DNA from: Haemophilus haemolyticus_L
Lineage (GTDB): Bacteria > Pseudomonadota > Gammaproteobacteria > Enterobacterales > Pasteurellaceae
Assembly: GCF_003490595.1 (NCBI RefSeq)
Contig: NZ_QQGY01000011.1
Location: 1 to 64,000, forward strand
DNA length: 64,000 bases
Direction: 5' to 3'
The translations under genes were made by a program, and so were the position numbers. This document shows positions 26,298-34,441 of the stretch, one piece after another. How positions within the stretch are numbered: the stretch's first letter is position 1; the number at the start of each line of letters is the position of its first letter. The notes under the pieces were generated by a model. The model saw only the letters and a list, made by a program, of their open reading frames with translations, searched no databases and was not told the origin of the DNA.

Positions 26298-26512
26298 AAT
26301 AAACCTCGATAAAATAATCTTGTATGTGGAAAAACTTATTTAATAATAGAGAAAATAATATTTATTGTAAATATCTATTTTAAATAAATGGTCGGAGCAG
26401 GTATATATCTTTAAATTTCTTTTTGTTTATTTTTTATATTTTTAATTCAATCTAATAAAAAATTTTATAAAATCTGTTGGCATTTGGACTTTTTTACGGT
26501 AATCTCTTGAAT
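26298..26512. other. AT-rich intergenic region between hns and the lysine riboswitch
   Basis: Holds the hns leader on the minus strand and the promoter of the riboswitch transcript on the plus strand. That promoter is TTGGCA at 26477-26482 and TAATCT at 26500-26505, spaced by 17 bp. No open reading frame is supported. Confidence 0.55.
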
Positions 26513-26517
26513 CACTA

Positions 26518-26689
26518 CAAAAGTAGAGGTGCAATCATTATAAGTATTTTTTCAGAGTGGATAACGATGAAGAAAAAAGAAAGGAATGATTGCCGAAATC
26601 AAACAAAAGTCGTTTTGTTTGGTTGGTGGCGTACTTGAAAGGGGCGACACTGTCATAGTTTTTTGATTAACTATGGAGCGCTACGGTTG
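26518..26689 (+). promoter_or_regulatory. Lysine riboswitch (L-box) aptamer
   Basis: The conserved core is clear: AGTAGAGGTGC at 26522-26532, TAAGTA at 26541-26546, TTGCCGAAA after 26590, ACTGTCA around 26650 and GGAGCGCTAC at 26675-26684. P1 pairs CAAAAGTAG (26518-26526) with CTACGGTTG (26681-26689), imperfectly. P2 pairs GCAATCATT (26531-26539) with AATGATTGC (26585-26593). P3 is CAAACAAAA..TTTTGTTTG and P5 is ATAGTT..AACTAT. The element precedes a transporter gene. Between it and the ATG I see no clear terminator, so control of translation is more likely than attenuation, but this is inference. Confidence 0.9.
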
Positions 26690-26748
26690 TTCTGGTCTTA
26701 TTCTGTCCTTTGCTTTCCGTTCTCTCCATTAATTGTAGGTATCTCTTA

Positions 26749-28269
26749 ATGGAACTTATCGATTTTTCATCTTCAGTTTGGTCAATCATTCCGGCTTTAT
26801 TGGCGATTGTCTTGGCCATTGCAACTCGTCGTGTATTGGTGTCTCTCAGTGCAGGGATTATTGTTGGTGCGTTAATGTTAGGTGGCTGGAATGTTGGCTC
26901 ATCTTTCAGTTATCTATCAAGCAACGTGATTTCACTTGTTTATGCTGATGGCGCAATTAACTCTAATATGAACATTGTCTTGTTCTTATTATTGCTTGGT
27001 GTTTTAACCGCACTTTTAACTGTATCAGGCAGTAATCGTGCATTTGCTGAATGGGCACAAAACCGTATTAAAGGTCGTCGTGGTGCTAAATTATTAGCTG
27101 CATCATTAGTTTTTGTTACTTTTATTGACGATTATTTCCACAGTCTTGCTGTAGGCGCAATTGCTCGTCCAGTGACAGACCGTTTTAAAGTTTCTCGTGC
27201 GAAACTTGCTTATATTTTGGATTCAACGGCTGCGCCGATGTGTGTAATGATGCCAGTTTCAAGTTGGGGCGCATACATTATTACCTTAGTAGGCGGTTTA
27301 TTAGCGACTTATTCGATCACTGAATACACACCAATTGGTGCATTCGTGGCAATGAGCTCAATGAACTTCTATGCAATTTTCTCAATTATCATGGTGTTCT
27401 TTGTTGCATATTTTTCTTTCGATATTGCTTCAATGGCACGCCATGAAAAATTAGCTTTGGAAGATTCTGAAAATGAATTAGAAGAAGAAACTGGTGCAAA
27501 AGGTCACGTACGTAATCTTGTATTGCCTATTTTAGTTTTAATTATTTCAACAGTTTCAATGATGATTTACACGGGTGCAGATGCATTAGCAGCGGATGGA
27601 AAAGAATTTAGCATTCTAGGTGCATTTGAAAATACTGTTGTTGGAACTTCTTTAGTTGTTGGTGGTACTTGCTCTATTCTTGTTTCTACTTTATTAATTA
27701 TTCTTGATCGTCAAGTCAGTGTTCCAGAATATGCACGCTCTTGGATTTCAGGTATTAAATCAATGTCTGGTGCCATTGCGATTTTATTCTTTGCGTGGAC
27801 AATTAATAAAGTCGTTGGGGATATGCAAACTGGTAAATATTTATCTTCTCTTGTTTCTGGTAATATCCCAATGCAATTCTTACCAGTAATTTTATTTATT
27901 CTTGGTTCTGCAATGGCGTTCTCAACAGGTACGAGCTGGGGGACATTTGGCATTATGCTACCAATTGCAGCGGCTATGGCTGCAAATGCGGCGCCAGAAT
28001 TATTACTCCCTTGTTTATCAGCAGTAATGGCGGGAGCTGTATGTGGTGACCACTGTTCGCCAGTGTCGGATACAACGATTTTATCTTCAACTGGTGCAAA
28101 ATGTAACCATATGGATCATGTGACTACTCAGCTTCCTTATGCTGCCACAGTTGCAACAGCGACTTCTATTGGTTACATTGTGGTAGGGTTTACTTATTCA
28201 GGTTTAGCTGGTTTTGCTGCGACAGCGATTTCATTATTTTTAATCGTATTTGCAGTGAAAAAACGTTAA
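26749..28269 (+). CDS. lysW: NhaC-family transporter, predicted lysine importer (LysW)
   Basis: A 506-residue membrane protein with about 11-12 hydrophobic segments, in the NhaC Na+/H+ antiporter superfamily. It includes FIDDYFHSLAVGAIARPVTDRFKVSRAKLAYILDSTAAP near residues 124-162 and GDHCSPVSDTTILSSTGA near residue 440. NhaC-like genes under lysine riboswitches were assigned to lysine transport by comparative genomics (LysW), and the riboswitch here supports that. True substrate and coupling ion are inferred. ATG at 26749 (MELIDFSSS) is preferred to an in-frame start 39 bp upstream. A hairpin terminator follows. Confidence 0.85.
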   Translation: MELIDFSSSVWSIIPALLAIVLAIATRRVLVSLSAGIIVGALMLGGWNVGSSFSYLSSNVISLVYADGAINSNMNIVLFLLLLGVLTALLTVSGSNRAFAEWAQNRIKGRRGAKLLAASLVFVTFIDDYFHSLAVGAIARPVTDRFKVSRAKLAYILDSTAAPMCVMMPVSSWGAYIITLVGGLLATYSITEYTPIGAFVAMSSMNFYAIFSIIMVFFVAYFSFDIASMARHEKLALEDSENELEEETGAKGHVRNLVLPILVLIISTVSMMIYTGADALAADGKEFSILGAFENTVVGTSLVVGGTCSILVSTLLIILDRQVSVPEYARSWISGIKSMSGAIAILFFAWTINKVVGDMQTGKYLSSLVSGNIPMQFLPVILFILGSAMAFSTGTSWGTFGIMLPIAAAMAANAAPELLLPCLSAVMAGAVCGDHCSPVSDTTILSSTGAKCNHMDHVTTQLPYAATVATATSIGYIVVGFTYSGLAGFAATAISLFLIVFAVKKR

Positions 28270-28323
28270 AAATGTGATCTTGCTCAAGAATATAAATAAA
28301 ATATAAAATTTTGGTAAGTTTAT

Positions 28324-28352
28324 AAAATGCGACATAAGGTCGCATTTTTTTA
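28324..28352 (+). terminator. Rho-independent terminator of the lysine transporter gene
   Basis: AAAATGCGAC (28324-28333) pairs with GTCGCATTTT (28339-28348) around ATAAG, and the T-tract runs on to 28351. Confidence 0.85.
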
Positions 28353-28469
28353 TTTAAAAGTGTTATTTTTTTTATAAAAATCTGATTTTGTATTATTTCT
28401 TGATTTTTTATTCTGTTTTGTAGGTGTTTTTAGCCGTTATGTAGACTAGACAAAAACTTTTTGCTTAGT

Positions 28470-28496
28470 ATGATGTAAATCATTGATACAAATCAT
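28470..28496 (+). promoter_or_regulatory. Two FNR-like dyads upstream of ilvI
   Basis: ATGATGTAAATCAT (28470-28483) and TTGATACAAATCAT (28483-28496) both fit the FNR/CRP-related pattern TTGAT-N4-ATCAA with one or two mismatches each, and they abut. They lie 40-66 bp before the ilvI start codon. Because ilvIH is a classic Lrp target and Lrp sites are degenerate, the regulator cannot be fixed by eye. Confidence 0.35.
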
Positions 28497-28535
28497 GGGC
28501 ACTTTTGAAAGTGCGGTGAATTTAAGGAGTAAAAA

Positions 28536-30257
28536 ATGAAGAAGTTATCTGGCGCAGAGATGGTCGTTCAATCTTTACGTGATGAAGGCGTAGAGTATTT
28601 ATTTGGTTATCCAGGTGGGGCTGTATTAGATATTTATGATGCGATCCATACACTAGGTGGTATTGAACATATTTTAGTTCGTCATGAACAAGCGGCTGTG
28701 CACATGGCGGATGGCTATGCACGTTCTACAGGTAAAGTTGGATGTGTGCTAGTGACTTCGGGGCCCGGAGCAACAAATGCAATCACTGGCATTTTAACGG
28801 CTTATACAGATTCCGTACCAATGGTCATTATTTCTGGTCAGGTCATGAGTAATTTAATTGGCCGAGATGCATTCCAAGAATGTGATATGGTGGGGATTTC
28901 TCGTCCAGTTGTGAAGCATAGCTTTATTGTCAAAAAAGCGGAAGATATTCCATCTATTTTGAAAAAAGCTTTTTATATTGCCTCAACTGGTCGTCCAGGT
29001 CCTGTTGTGGTGGATATTCCAAAAGATACCGTAAATCCGAATTTTAAATATCCTTATGAATACCCTGAATCTGTAGAATTACGTTCTTATAATCCAACAG
29101 TAAATGGGCACAAAGGCCAAATTAAAAAAGCATTAAAAGCACTTTTAGTAGCGAAGAAACCAATACTTTTCGTCGGTGGTGGTGCAATTGCTGCTGAATG
29201 TAGTCAACAGTTAATTCAGTTTGCACAACGTTTAAATTTGCCAATTACTTCATCATTAATGGGGTTAGGGGCTTATCCAAGTACAGATAAACAATTCCTT
29301 GGTATGTTAGGGATGCACGGTACTTTCGAAGCCAATACGGCAATGCACGAAAGTGATCTTATTTTAGGGATTGGCGTTCGTTTTGATGATCGCACAACAA
29401 ATAATTTAGAAAAATATTGCCCAAATGCCAAAGTGATTCATATTGATATTGATCCAACCTCGATTTCTAAAAATGTTCCAGCAGCGATTCCAATTGTCGG
29501 AAATGCGAAAAATGTCTTGGAAGAATTTTTGAGTTTATTGAATGAAGAGGGATTGAAATCTCAAACAGATCTTGAAAGTTGGTGGCAAGAAATCAACCAA
29601 TGGAAAGCAAAAAAATGTTTGGAATTTGACCGCACTTCTAGCGTGATTAAACCACAACAAGTTATGGAAGCGGTATATCGTCTTACTAAAGGACAGGCGT
29701 ATGTGGCTTCTGATGTAGGGCAACATCAAATGTTTGCTGCGTTACATTATCCGTTCGATGAGCCTCGTCATTGGATTAACTCTGGTGGCGCGGGCACCAT
29801 GGGATTTGGTTTACCCGCTGCATTGGGCGTGAAATTGGCTCATCCGGAAGGAACAGTTGTTTGTGTTACTGGCGATGGAAGTATTCAAATGAATATTCAA
29901 GAGCTTTCTACCGCAACCCAATATGGTATTCCTATTGTTATTATTTGTTTGAATAATCATTTCTTAGGAATGGTAAAACAATGGCAAGATTTGATTTATT
30001 CAGGTCGCCATTCGCAAACCTATATGAATTCCTTGCCTGATTTTGTGAAATTGGCAGAATCTTACGGTCACGTAGGAATAAAAATTGCTACGCCCGACGA
30101 ACTTGAAAGTAAATTGCAAGAAGCCCTCAGCATTAAAAATAAATTAGTATTTGTGGATATTAATGTAGATGAATCTGAGCATGTGTATCCAATGCAAATT
30201 CGTGGCGGCGCAATGAATGAAATGATTTTAAGTAAACCTCAAGAGGAGACAAACTAA
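28536..30257 (+). CDS. ilvI: Acetolactate synthase III, catalytic subunit
   Basis: Thiamine-diphosphate enzyme that condenses pyruvate with pyruvate or 2-ketobutyrate in valine, leucine and isoleucine synthesis. The active-site Glu lies in LVRHEQAAVHMADGYAR near residue 50. The ThDP/Mg motif GDGSIQMNIQELSTA begins near residue 447, and FAD-region features are present in the middle domain. 573 residues is standard for IlvI. AAGGAG precedes the ATG by a good distance. The stop overlaps ilvH as TAATG. Confidence 0.96.
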   Translation: MKKLSGAEMVVQSLRDEGVEYLFGYPGGAVLDIYDAIHTLGGIEHILVRHEQAAVHMADGYARSTGKVGCVLVTSGPGATNAITGILTAYTDSVPMVIISGQVMSNLIGRDAFQECDMVGISRPVVKHSFIVKKAEDIPSILKKAFYIASTGRPGPVVVDIPKDTVNPNFKYPYEYPESVELRSYNPTVNGHKGQIKKALKALLVAKKPILFVGGGAIAAECSQQLIQFAQRLNLPITSSLMGLGAYPSTDKQFLGMLGMHGTFEANTAMHESDLILGIGVRFDDRTTNNLEKYCPNAKVIHIDIDPTSISKNVPAAIPIVGNAKNVLEEFLSLLNEEGLKSQTDLESWWQEINQWKAKKCLEFDRTSSVIKPQQVMEAVYRLTKGQAYVASDVGQHQMFAALHYPFDEPRHWINSGGAGTMGFGLPAALGVKLAHPEGTVVCVTGDGSIQMNIQELSTATQYGIPIVIICLNNHFLGMVKQWQDLIYSGRHSQTYMNSLPDFVKLAESYGHVGIKIATPDELESKLQEALSIKNKLVFVDINVDESEHVYPMQIRGGAMNEMILSKPQEETN

Positions 30258-30748
30258 TGCGTAGAATTTTATCTGTTTTACTCGAAAATGAGTCCGGTGC
30301 TTTATCGCGTGTTGTTGGTTTATTCTCCCAACGTGCCTTTAATATTGAAAGTTTGACGGTGGCGCCAACGGATGATCCAACACTTTCTCGAATGACTATT
30401 GAAGCAGTGGGCGATGCTCAAGTATTGGAACAAATTGAGAAACAACTCCATAAATTAGTGGATGTGTTTAAAGTGATTAACTTGAGTGAGCAAGAGCATA
30501 TAGTCCGTGAAATTGTTTTAGCGAAAGTAAGAGCAGTGGGTTCATCTCGCGATGAGATTAAACGTTTAGCCGATATTTTCCGTGGTCAAATTGTAGATGT
30601 CACACCTAAATCTTATACGATCCAATTAAGTGGAACAAAAGACAAAATTGACGCATTTATTTCTGCGTTGAAAGAAGAAACCACATTGTTGGAAATTGTT
30701 CGTTCTGGATTGATTAGTGTGTCTCGTGGAGAAAAGAATATTCTCTAA
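30257..30748 (+). CDS. ilvH: Acetolactate synthase III, regulatory subunit
   Basis: The 163-residue small subunit activates IlvI and confers valine feedback inhibition. An N-terminal ACT domain (MRRILSVLLENESGALSRVVGLFSQRAFNIESLTV region, residues 1-75) is followed by the C-terminal ALS_ss domain that binds IlvI. Length equals E. coli IlvH. Its ATG overlaps the ilvI stop by one base (TAATG), which would keep the subunits in balance. Confidence 0.96.
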   Translation: MRRILSVLLENESGALSRVVGLFSQRAFNIESLTVAPTDDPTLSRMTIEAVGDAQVLEQIEKQLHKLVDVFKVINLSEQEHIVREIVLAKVRAVGSSRDEIKRLADIFRGQIVDVTPKSYTIQLSGTKDKIDAFISALKEETTLLEIVRSGLISVSRGEKNIL

Positions 30749-30758
30749 AGTAGGGGCG

Positions 30759-30801
30759 TAAAGTGCGGAAATATTGTAATAGAATCTTACCGCACTTTAT
30801 T
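30759..30801 (+). terminator. Hairpin from opposed uptake signal cores after ilvH
   Basis: TAAAGTGCGG (30759-30768) pairs with CCGCACTTTA (30790-30799) around a 21-nt loop. The right arm is part of a full ACCGCACTT core. The T-tract is weak, so termination may be partial. Confidence 0.55.
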
Positions 30802-30838
30802 CGAAATATATTTGTTTTTAGTTTTTTTATAAAAAAAT

Positions 30839-30900
30839 CGTGACCAAGTTCACAAATCTAAAAATATGTATTTGCATAACTGATCGGATTTCTTTATTCT
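30839..30900 (+). promoter_or_regulatory. CRP-type site and promoter of a candidate small RNA
   Basis: CGTGA-N6-TCACA at 30839-30854 is one base from the CRP core TGTGA-N6-TCACA. TTGCAT (30872-30877) and TATTCT (30895-30900) have 17-bp spacing. With a start near 30907 the CRP site is centred about 60.5 bp upstream, close to the classic class I activation position of -61.5. Confidence 0.6.
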
Positions 30901-30906
30901 GAAACC

Positions 30907-30983
30907 ACTAAAAACAAGTGCTATCTTAAATAGCCGACATCTATTTTGCTTTCCGAGTAGTGCCCCATTGGGGCACTTTTTTT
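30907..30983 (+). ncRNA. Candidate CRP-activated small RNA
   Basis: Between ilvH and argS lies a self-contained unit: CRP-like site, sigma-70 promoter, about 50 nt of non-coding sequence and a strong terminator. The terminator is AGTGCCCC (30959-30966) paired with GGGGCACT (30970-30977), then seven T residues. No open reading frame with a start codon fits. The terminator is not needed by ilvH, which has its own hairpin 160 bp upstream, nor by argS, whose own hairpin lies at 31003-31030. I do not recognise the RNA as a known family. Confidence 0.5.
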
Positions 30984-31000
30984 ATTCTGTAAATAAGCAT

Positions 31001-31031
31001 AAAAAATCCCTTTCGTAAGAAAGGGATTTTA
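31001..31031. terminator. Terminator of argS
   Basis: AAAATCCCTTTC (31003-31014) pairs perfectly with GAAAGGGATTTT (31019-31030) around GTAA. On the minus strand it lies just after the argS stop and ends in T residues. Confidence 0.85.
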
Positions 31032-31041
31032 ATTATCTAAA

Positions 31042-32775
31042 TTACATTTTTTCTACGGTTTTAATACCGAGTAACTCTAAACCTTGTTTTAAGGTTTTTT
31101 CCGTTAATAATGCCAATTTCAAACGGCTTAATTTTACGGACTCATCTTCAGCATTTAAAATTGGGCAATGCTCATAGAATGACGAGAATATGCCTGCTAG
31201 TTCGTATAAATAAGCACAAAGCACGTGTGGTGTGCCTTCTTTTCCGACAGTTTGCACCGCTTCTTCAAATTGTAGTAGTTTAATTGCAAGCGCTCTTTCT
31301 TTATCCTCTTCAAGCGTTAAAGGTGCAGCCAAAAGTGCGGTCGAATTTATATCTGTTTTATTAAAGATCGAACGAATTCGAGTATAGGCATATTGCATAT
31401 AAGGTGCAGTGTTACCTTCAAAGCTTAACATATTATCCCAATCAAAAACGTAATCAGTAGTACGGTTTTTGGAGAGATCCGAATATTTCACCGCACCAAT
31501 ACCGACAGCCTCAATCACAGCTTCTTTTTCATCATTAGATAAATTTGTATTTTTTTCATTAATTAATACAGTGGCGCGTTCAATGGCTTCATCTAATAGA
31601 TCGGCTAATTTCACCGTGCCACCAGTACGGGTTTTAAATGGTTTGCCATCTTTACCAAGCATCATCCCAAAGTTTTTATGCTCTAAAGAAAAACTGTCTG
31701 GTACATAACCTGCTTTACGAGTAATTAACCAAGCTTGTTGCATATGTTGGCTTTGGCGAGTATCTGAAAAAACAAGTGCGCGATCAGCTTTTAATGTTTC
31801 ATAACGATATTTTGCTGCAGCAATATCGGTTGTAGTGTAAAGGAACCCGCCGTCTTTTTTCTGAACAATCACGCCCATTGGGTCGCCTTCTTTATTTTTG
31901 AATTCATCCAAATAAACAACCAGTGCACCATCATCTTCTACAGCTAAGCCTTGTTTTTTAAGATCTTCTACGATGCTTGGTAACATTGGATTATAAAGAC
32001 TTTCACCCATCACATCTTTTTCGGTTAAAGTCACATTCAAGCGATCATAGTTGTGCTGATTTTGTTGCATCGTGATGTCAACTAAACGTTTCCACATAGC
32101 TCGACAATATTCATCACCACCTTGTAATTTCACGACATAATTACGCGCTTTTTCTGCGAAAACTTCATCTTCATCGTAGTGTTTTTTGGCTTCTCGATAA
32201 AAGGCTTCAAGATCTTGTAATTCCATTTCACTGGCATGTTCATTTTGCATTTTTTCAAGATAAGCAATAAGCATTCCGAATTGCGTTCCCCAGTCACCAA
32301 CATGGTTTGCACGAATGACATTGTGACCTAAAAATTCCAGGGTTCTCACAACCGCATCACCAATGATAGTAGAGCGCAAGTGACCTACATGCATTTCTTT
32401 TGCTACGTTTGGCGATGAATAATCAATTACGACAGTTTGTTTATTAGTAGCTTGAATACCTAAATTTTTTTGGGAAAGGGCTGTTGAAACTTCACTTGTT
32501 AGCCAAGTTGGATTTAAGAAAATATTAATAAAGCCCGGTCCTGCGATTTCTAATTTTTCTGCAATATCAGATAGTTGAGCATTATCTAAAACTTTTTGAG
32601 CAAATTCTCGTGGATTTAAACCTAATTTTTTTGCCGCAGCCATAATGCCATTGGCTTGATAATCGCCAAATTGTGGTTTTCCTGATTGACGAACAAGCGC
32701 ATCGCAAGATTGATCTGCTCCAGCAAGAATCATAGCTTGTTTGATTTTGTCGGATAAAATAGATTGAATATTCAC
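31042..32775 (-). CDS. argS: Arginyl-tRNA synthetase
   Basis: Class I synthetase for tRNA-Arg, 577 residues. The N-terminal Add-1 domain contacts the tRNA. The HIGH motif is HVGHLR in SSPNVAKEMHVGHLRSTIIGD near residue 122, and a KMSKS-like loop is replaced, as usual for ArgRS, near TRTGGTVKLADLL. The C-terminal DALR anticodon domain ends in KTVEKM. The start is taken as GTG at 32775 (MNIQSILSD) because TAGGA lies just upstream at good spacing; an in-frame TTG at 32793 is unlikely. Confidence 0.95.
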   Translation of the reverse strand: MNIQSILSDKIKQAMILAGADQSCDALVRQSGKPQFGDYQANGIMAAAKKLGLNPREFAQKVLDNAQLSDIAEKLEIAGPGFINIFLNPTWLTSEVSTALSQKNLGIQATNKQTVVIDYSSPNVAKEMHVGHLRSTIIGDAVVRTLEFLGHNVIRANHVGDWGTQFGMLIAYLEKMQNEHASEMELQDLEAFYREAKKHYDEDEVFAEKARNYVVKLQGGDEYCRAMWKRLVDITMQQNQHNYDRLNVTLTEKDVMGESLYNPMLPSIVEDLKKQGLAVEDDGALVVYLDEFKNKEGDPMGVIVQKKDGGFLYTTTDIAAAKYRYETLKADRALVFSDTRQSQHMQQAWLITRKAGYVPDSFSLEHKNFGMMLGKDGKPFKTRTGGTVKLADLLDEAIERATVLINEKNTNLSNDEKEAVIEAVGIGAVKYSDLSKNRTTDYVFDWDNMLSFEGNTAPYMQYAYTRIRSIFNKTDINSTALLAAPLTLEEDKERALAIKLLQFEEAVQTVGKEGTPHVLCAYLYELAGIFSSFYEHCPILNAEDESVKLSRLKLALLTEKTLKQGLELLGIKTVEKM

Positions 32776-32854
32776 GTTTTTTCCTATGTTCAAATTGAAT
32801 AATGAAAATAATCGGCTATGATACCGTTCTTTATGAGTTTCTCAAAGGGACAAA

Positions 32855-33424
32855 ATGACAAATTTACAGGAAAAATCACCCGCACTTTTTTCTGATTTGG
32901 CGGAATTTGAAAAAAAAATTCAACAATTAGCTCAAATGATGTCAATTGATTTTTCAAATTATGAAATCGATCACCTTGCTGTGCGTGTGAATAATGAACA
33001 AAATGCAAAAGACTGGCTGACACTTTTATTGAAATACGGTAGAATTTTGTCTGATAATGTTGTCAACGGACGTAAGATTTATCTAATTCAGTTAGAAAAA
33101 GCAGTGAAATTCGCTAATCAGTTCGTTGATGTTATTGAACTTCCGTTCCCTAAAAATAAGCAGTATCCCGTAGAAGGTTGGGAGCATATTGAGGTTGTTA
33201 TGCCATTTTTACCGAATGAATCGATAAATGAATGGGGACAGCGTATTAATATGCATTTTTTATGGAGCGAATTAACTCAATTAACCATTAAAGTGAGCGA
33301 GCCTAAAGTGGATGGTGAGAGATTGCCTAATCCATCTATTGCAGTAAGTTTTGTTGATAAGACATCAAATCATACTTGTATTAAGGTTCATCCTTATTCT
33401 ATAAAGAAAATACTCGAGGTTTAG
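32855..33424 (+). CDS. YecM-like protein of the vicinal-oxygen-chelate fold
   Basis: The 189-residue protein resembles E. coli YecM (PF06185): an N-terminal helical part, then DHLAVRVNNEQNA near residue 39, GWEHIEVVMPF near residue 108 and CIKVHPYSIKKIL at the end. His39, Glu and His residues of this kind form a VOC-type metal site in relatives. E. coli YecM lies beside argS as well, so the neighbourhood is conserved. The reaction is unknown. Divergent from argS. Confidence 0.8.
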   Translation: MTNLQEKSPALFSDLAEFEKKIQQLAQMMSIDFSNYEIDHLAVRVNNEQNAKDWLTLLLKYGRILSDNVVNGRKIYLIQLEKAVKFANQFVDVIELPFPKNKQYPVEGWEHIEVVMPFLPNESINEWGQRINMHFLWSELTQLTIKVSEPKVDGERLPNPSIAVSFVDKTSNHTCIKVHPYSIKKILEV

Positions 33425-33428
33425 CAAA

Positions 33429-33725
33429 ATGAAAAAATTATCTCTTGCATTAGCGGTTTTAGCAGCTGTAGGTTTAAGCGCTTGTTCTTCTTTCCAAAAA
33501 GATGAAAATGCTTATAAAGGTCAAATCGTTTTTAGCCAAATGGACGGTGAAAATCTTAAATTAACCATCCGTAAAAATGATTGTTCAGGTAATCAACAAG
33601 AAGGTGAGCAAGTTGTGCTTACTCACAAGTATGATTCAACCTTAGTTGTGGGTGCTTGTGTTTTAGTATCAGAGAATGGTAATACTAAAAATATTTCAAC
33701 TTTCTCTCCAAGAAATCCACTTTAA
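33429..33725 (+). CDS. Small secreted lipoprotein
   Basis: The 98-residue product begins with a lipoprotein signal peptide ending LSAC (lipobox about residues 16-19), then SSFQKDE. Ser at +2 predicts outer-membrane sorting. The mature part of about 80 residues contains one further pair of cysteines (NDCSGNQ and VGACVLV) and looks all-beta. I do not recognise a family with a known function. It lies 4 bp behind the YecM-like gene and 29 bp before the SlyB-like gene. Confidence 0.75.
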   Translation: MKKLSLALAVLAAVGLSACSSFQKDENAYKGQIVFSQMDGENLKLTIRKNDCSGNQQEGEQVVLTHKYDSTLVVGACVLVSENGNTKNISTFSPRNPL

Positions 33726-33754
33726 TTACTTTCTGTAAATAAGGAGCGTAATAT

Positions 33755-34219
33755 ATGAAAAAGACAACAGTAGCTTTTGCATTGTTAGTCGCCTTTAGCG
33801 TAACAGGTTGTGCGAATACCGATATTTTCAGCGGTGATGTTTATAGCGCATCTCAAGCTAAAGAAGCTCGTTCAATTACTCATGGTACAATTGTTTCTGT
33901 GCGTCCCGTTAAGATCCAAGCAGATAATCAAGGCGTAATTGGTACGCTTGGTGGCGGTGCTTTAGGTGGTATTGCAGGTAGTGCAATTGGCGGTGGTCGT
34001 GGTCAAGCTATTGCAGCAGTAGTTGGCGCGATCGGCGGTGCAGTAGCTGGAAGCAAAATCGAAGAAAAAATGAGCCAAGTAAACGGTGCTGAACTTGTAA
34101 TTAAGAAAGATGATGGTCAAGAAATCGTTGTCGTTCAAAAGGCTGACAGCAGTTTTGTAGCTGGTCGCCGAGTTCGTATTGTTGGTGGTGGCTCAAACTT
34201 AAATGTTTCTGTGCTATAA
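33755..34219 (+). CDS. slyB: Outer membrane lipoprotein of the SlyB/Pcp family
   Basis: The 154-residue precursor has a lipobox VTGC (residues 16-19). After a polar part comes a Gly-rich glycine-zipper stretch (about residues 69-112: GTLGGGALGGIAGSAIGGG...) and a C-terminal beta domain (ELVIKKDDGQEIVVVQ). This is the SlyB/PAL cross-reacting 15-kDa lipoprotein pattern, which includes the PCP antigen of H. influenzae. Family members stabilise the outer membrane. AAGGAG precedes the ATG, and a strong terminator follows. Confidence 0.88.
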   Translation: MKKTTVAFALLVAFSVTGCANTDIFSGDVYSASQAKEARSITHGTIVSVRPVKIQADNQGVIGTLGGGALGGIAGSAIGGGRGQAIAAVVGAIGGAVAGSKIEEKMSQVNGAELVIKKDDGQEIVVVQKADSSFVAGRRVRIVGGGSNLNVSVL

Positions 34220-34248
34220 CTAATAGCGTTAACGTCTAATATATTATT

Positions 34249-34285
34249 AATCAGCGTCTTAATCAGTTAAGGCGCTGATTTTTTA
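34249..34285 (+). terminator. Rho-independent terminator after slyB
   Basis: The 14-bp arms AATCAGCGTCTTAA (34249-34262) and TTAAGGCGCTGATT (34267-34280), with one G-T pair, flank TCAG and are followed by T residues to 34284. Confidence 0.85.
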
Positions 34286-34355
34286 TTATTAAAAATAAAA
34301 AAAAACAATCAATTAAAAATTTTTACGTCTATTCATAACATCTTAAAGATAAATT

Positions 34356-34398
34356 TAAAGGACTAAATCCTATAATAAATAAGGAATTTAGTCCTTTA
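34356..34398. repeat. Long inverted repeat between slyB and pgi
   Basis: TAAAGGACTAAATCCT (34356-34371) pairs with AGGAATTTAGTCCTTTA (34382-34398) with one bulged base. No T-tract follows on either strand. It may act as a terminator for pgi or as a processing or protein-binding site. Confidence 0.6.
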
Positions 34399-34441
34399 TA
34401 TAAAATTATAATTGCTTAAATATTTTATATTAAATAAACAA

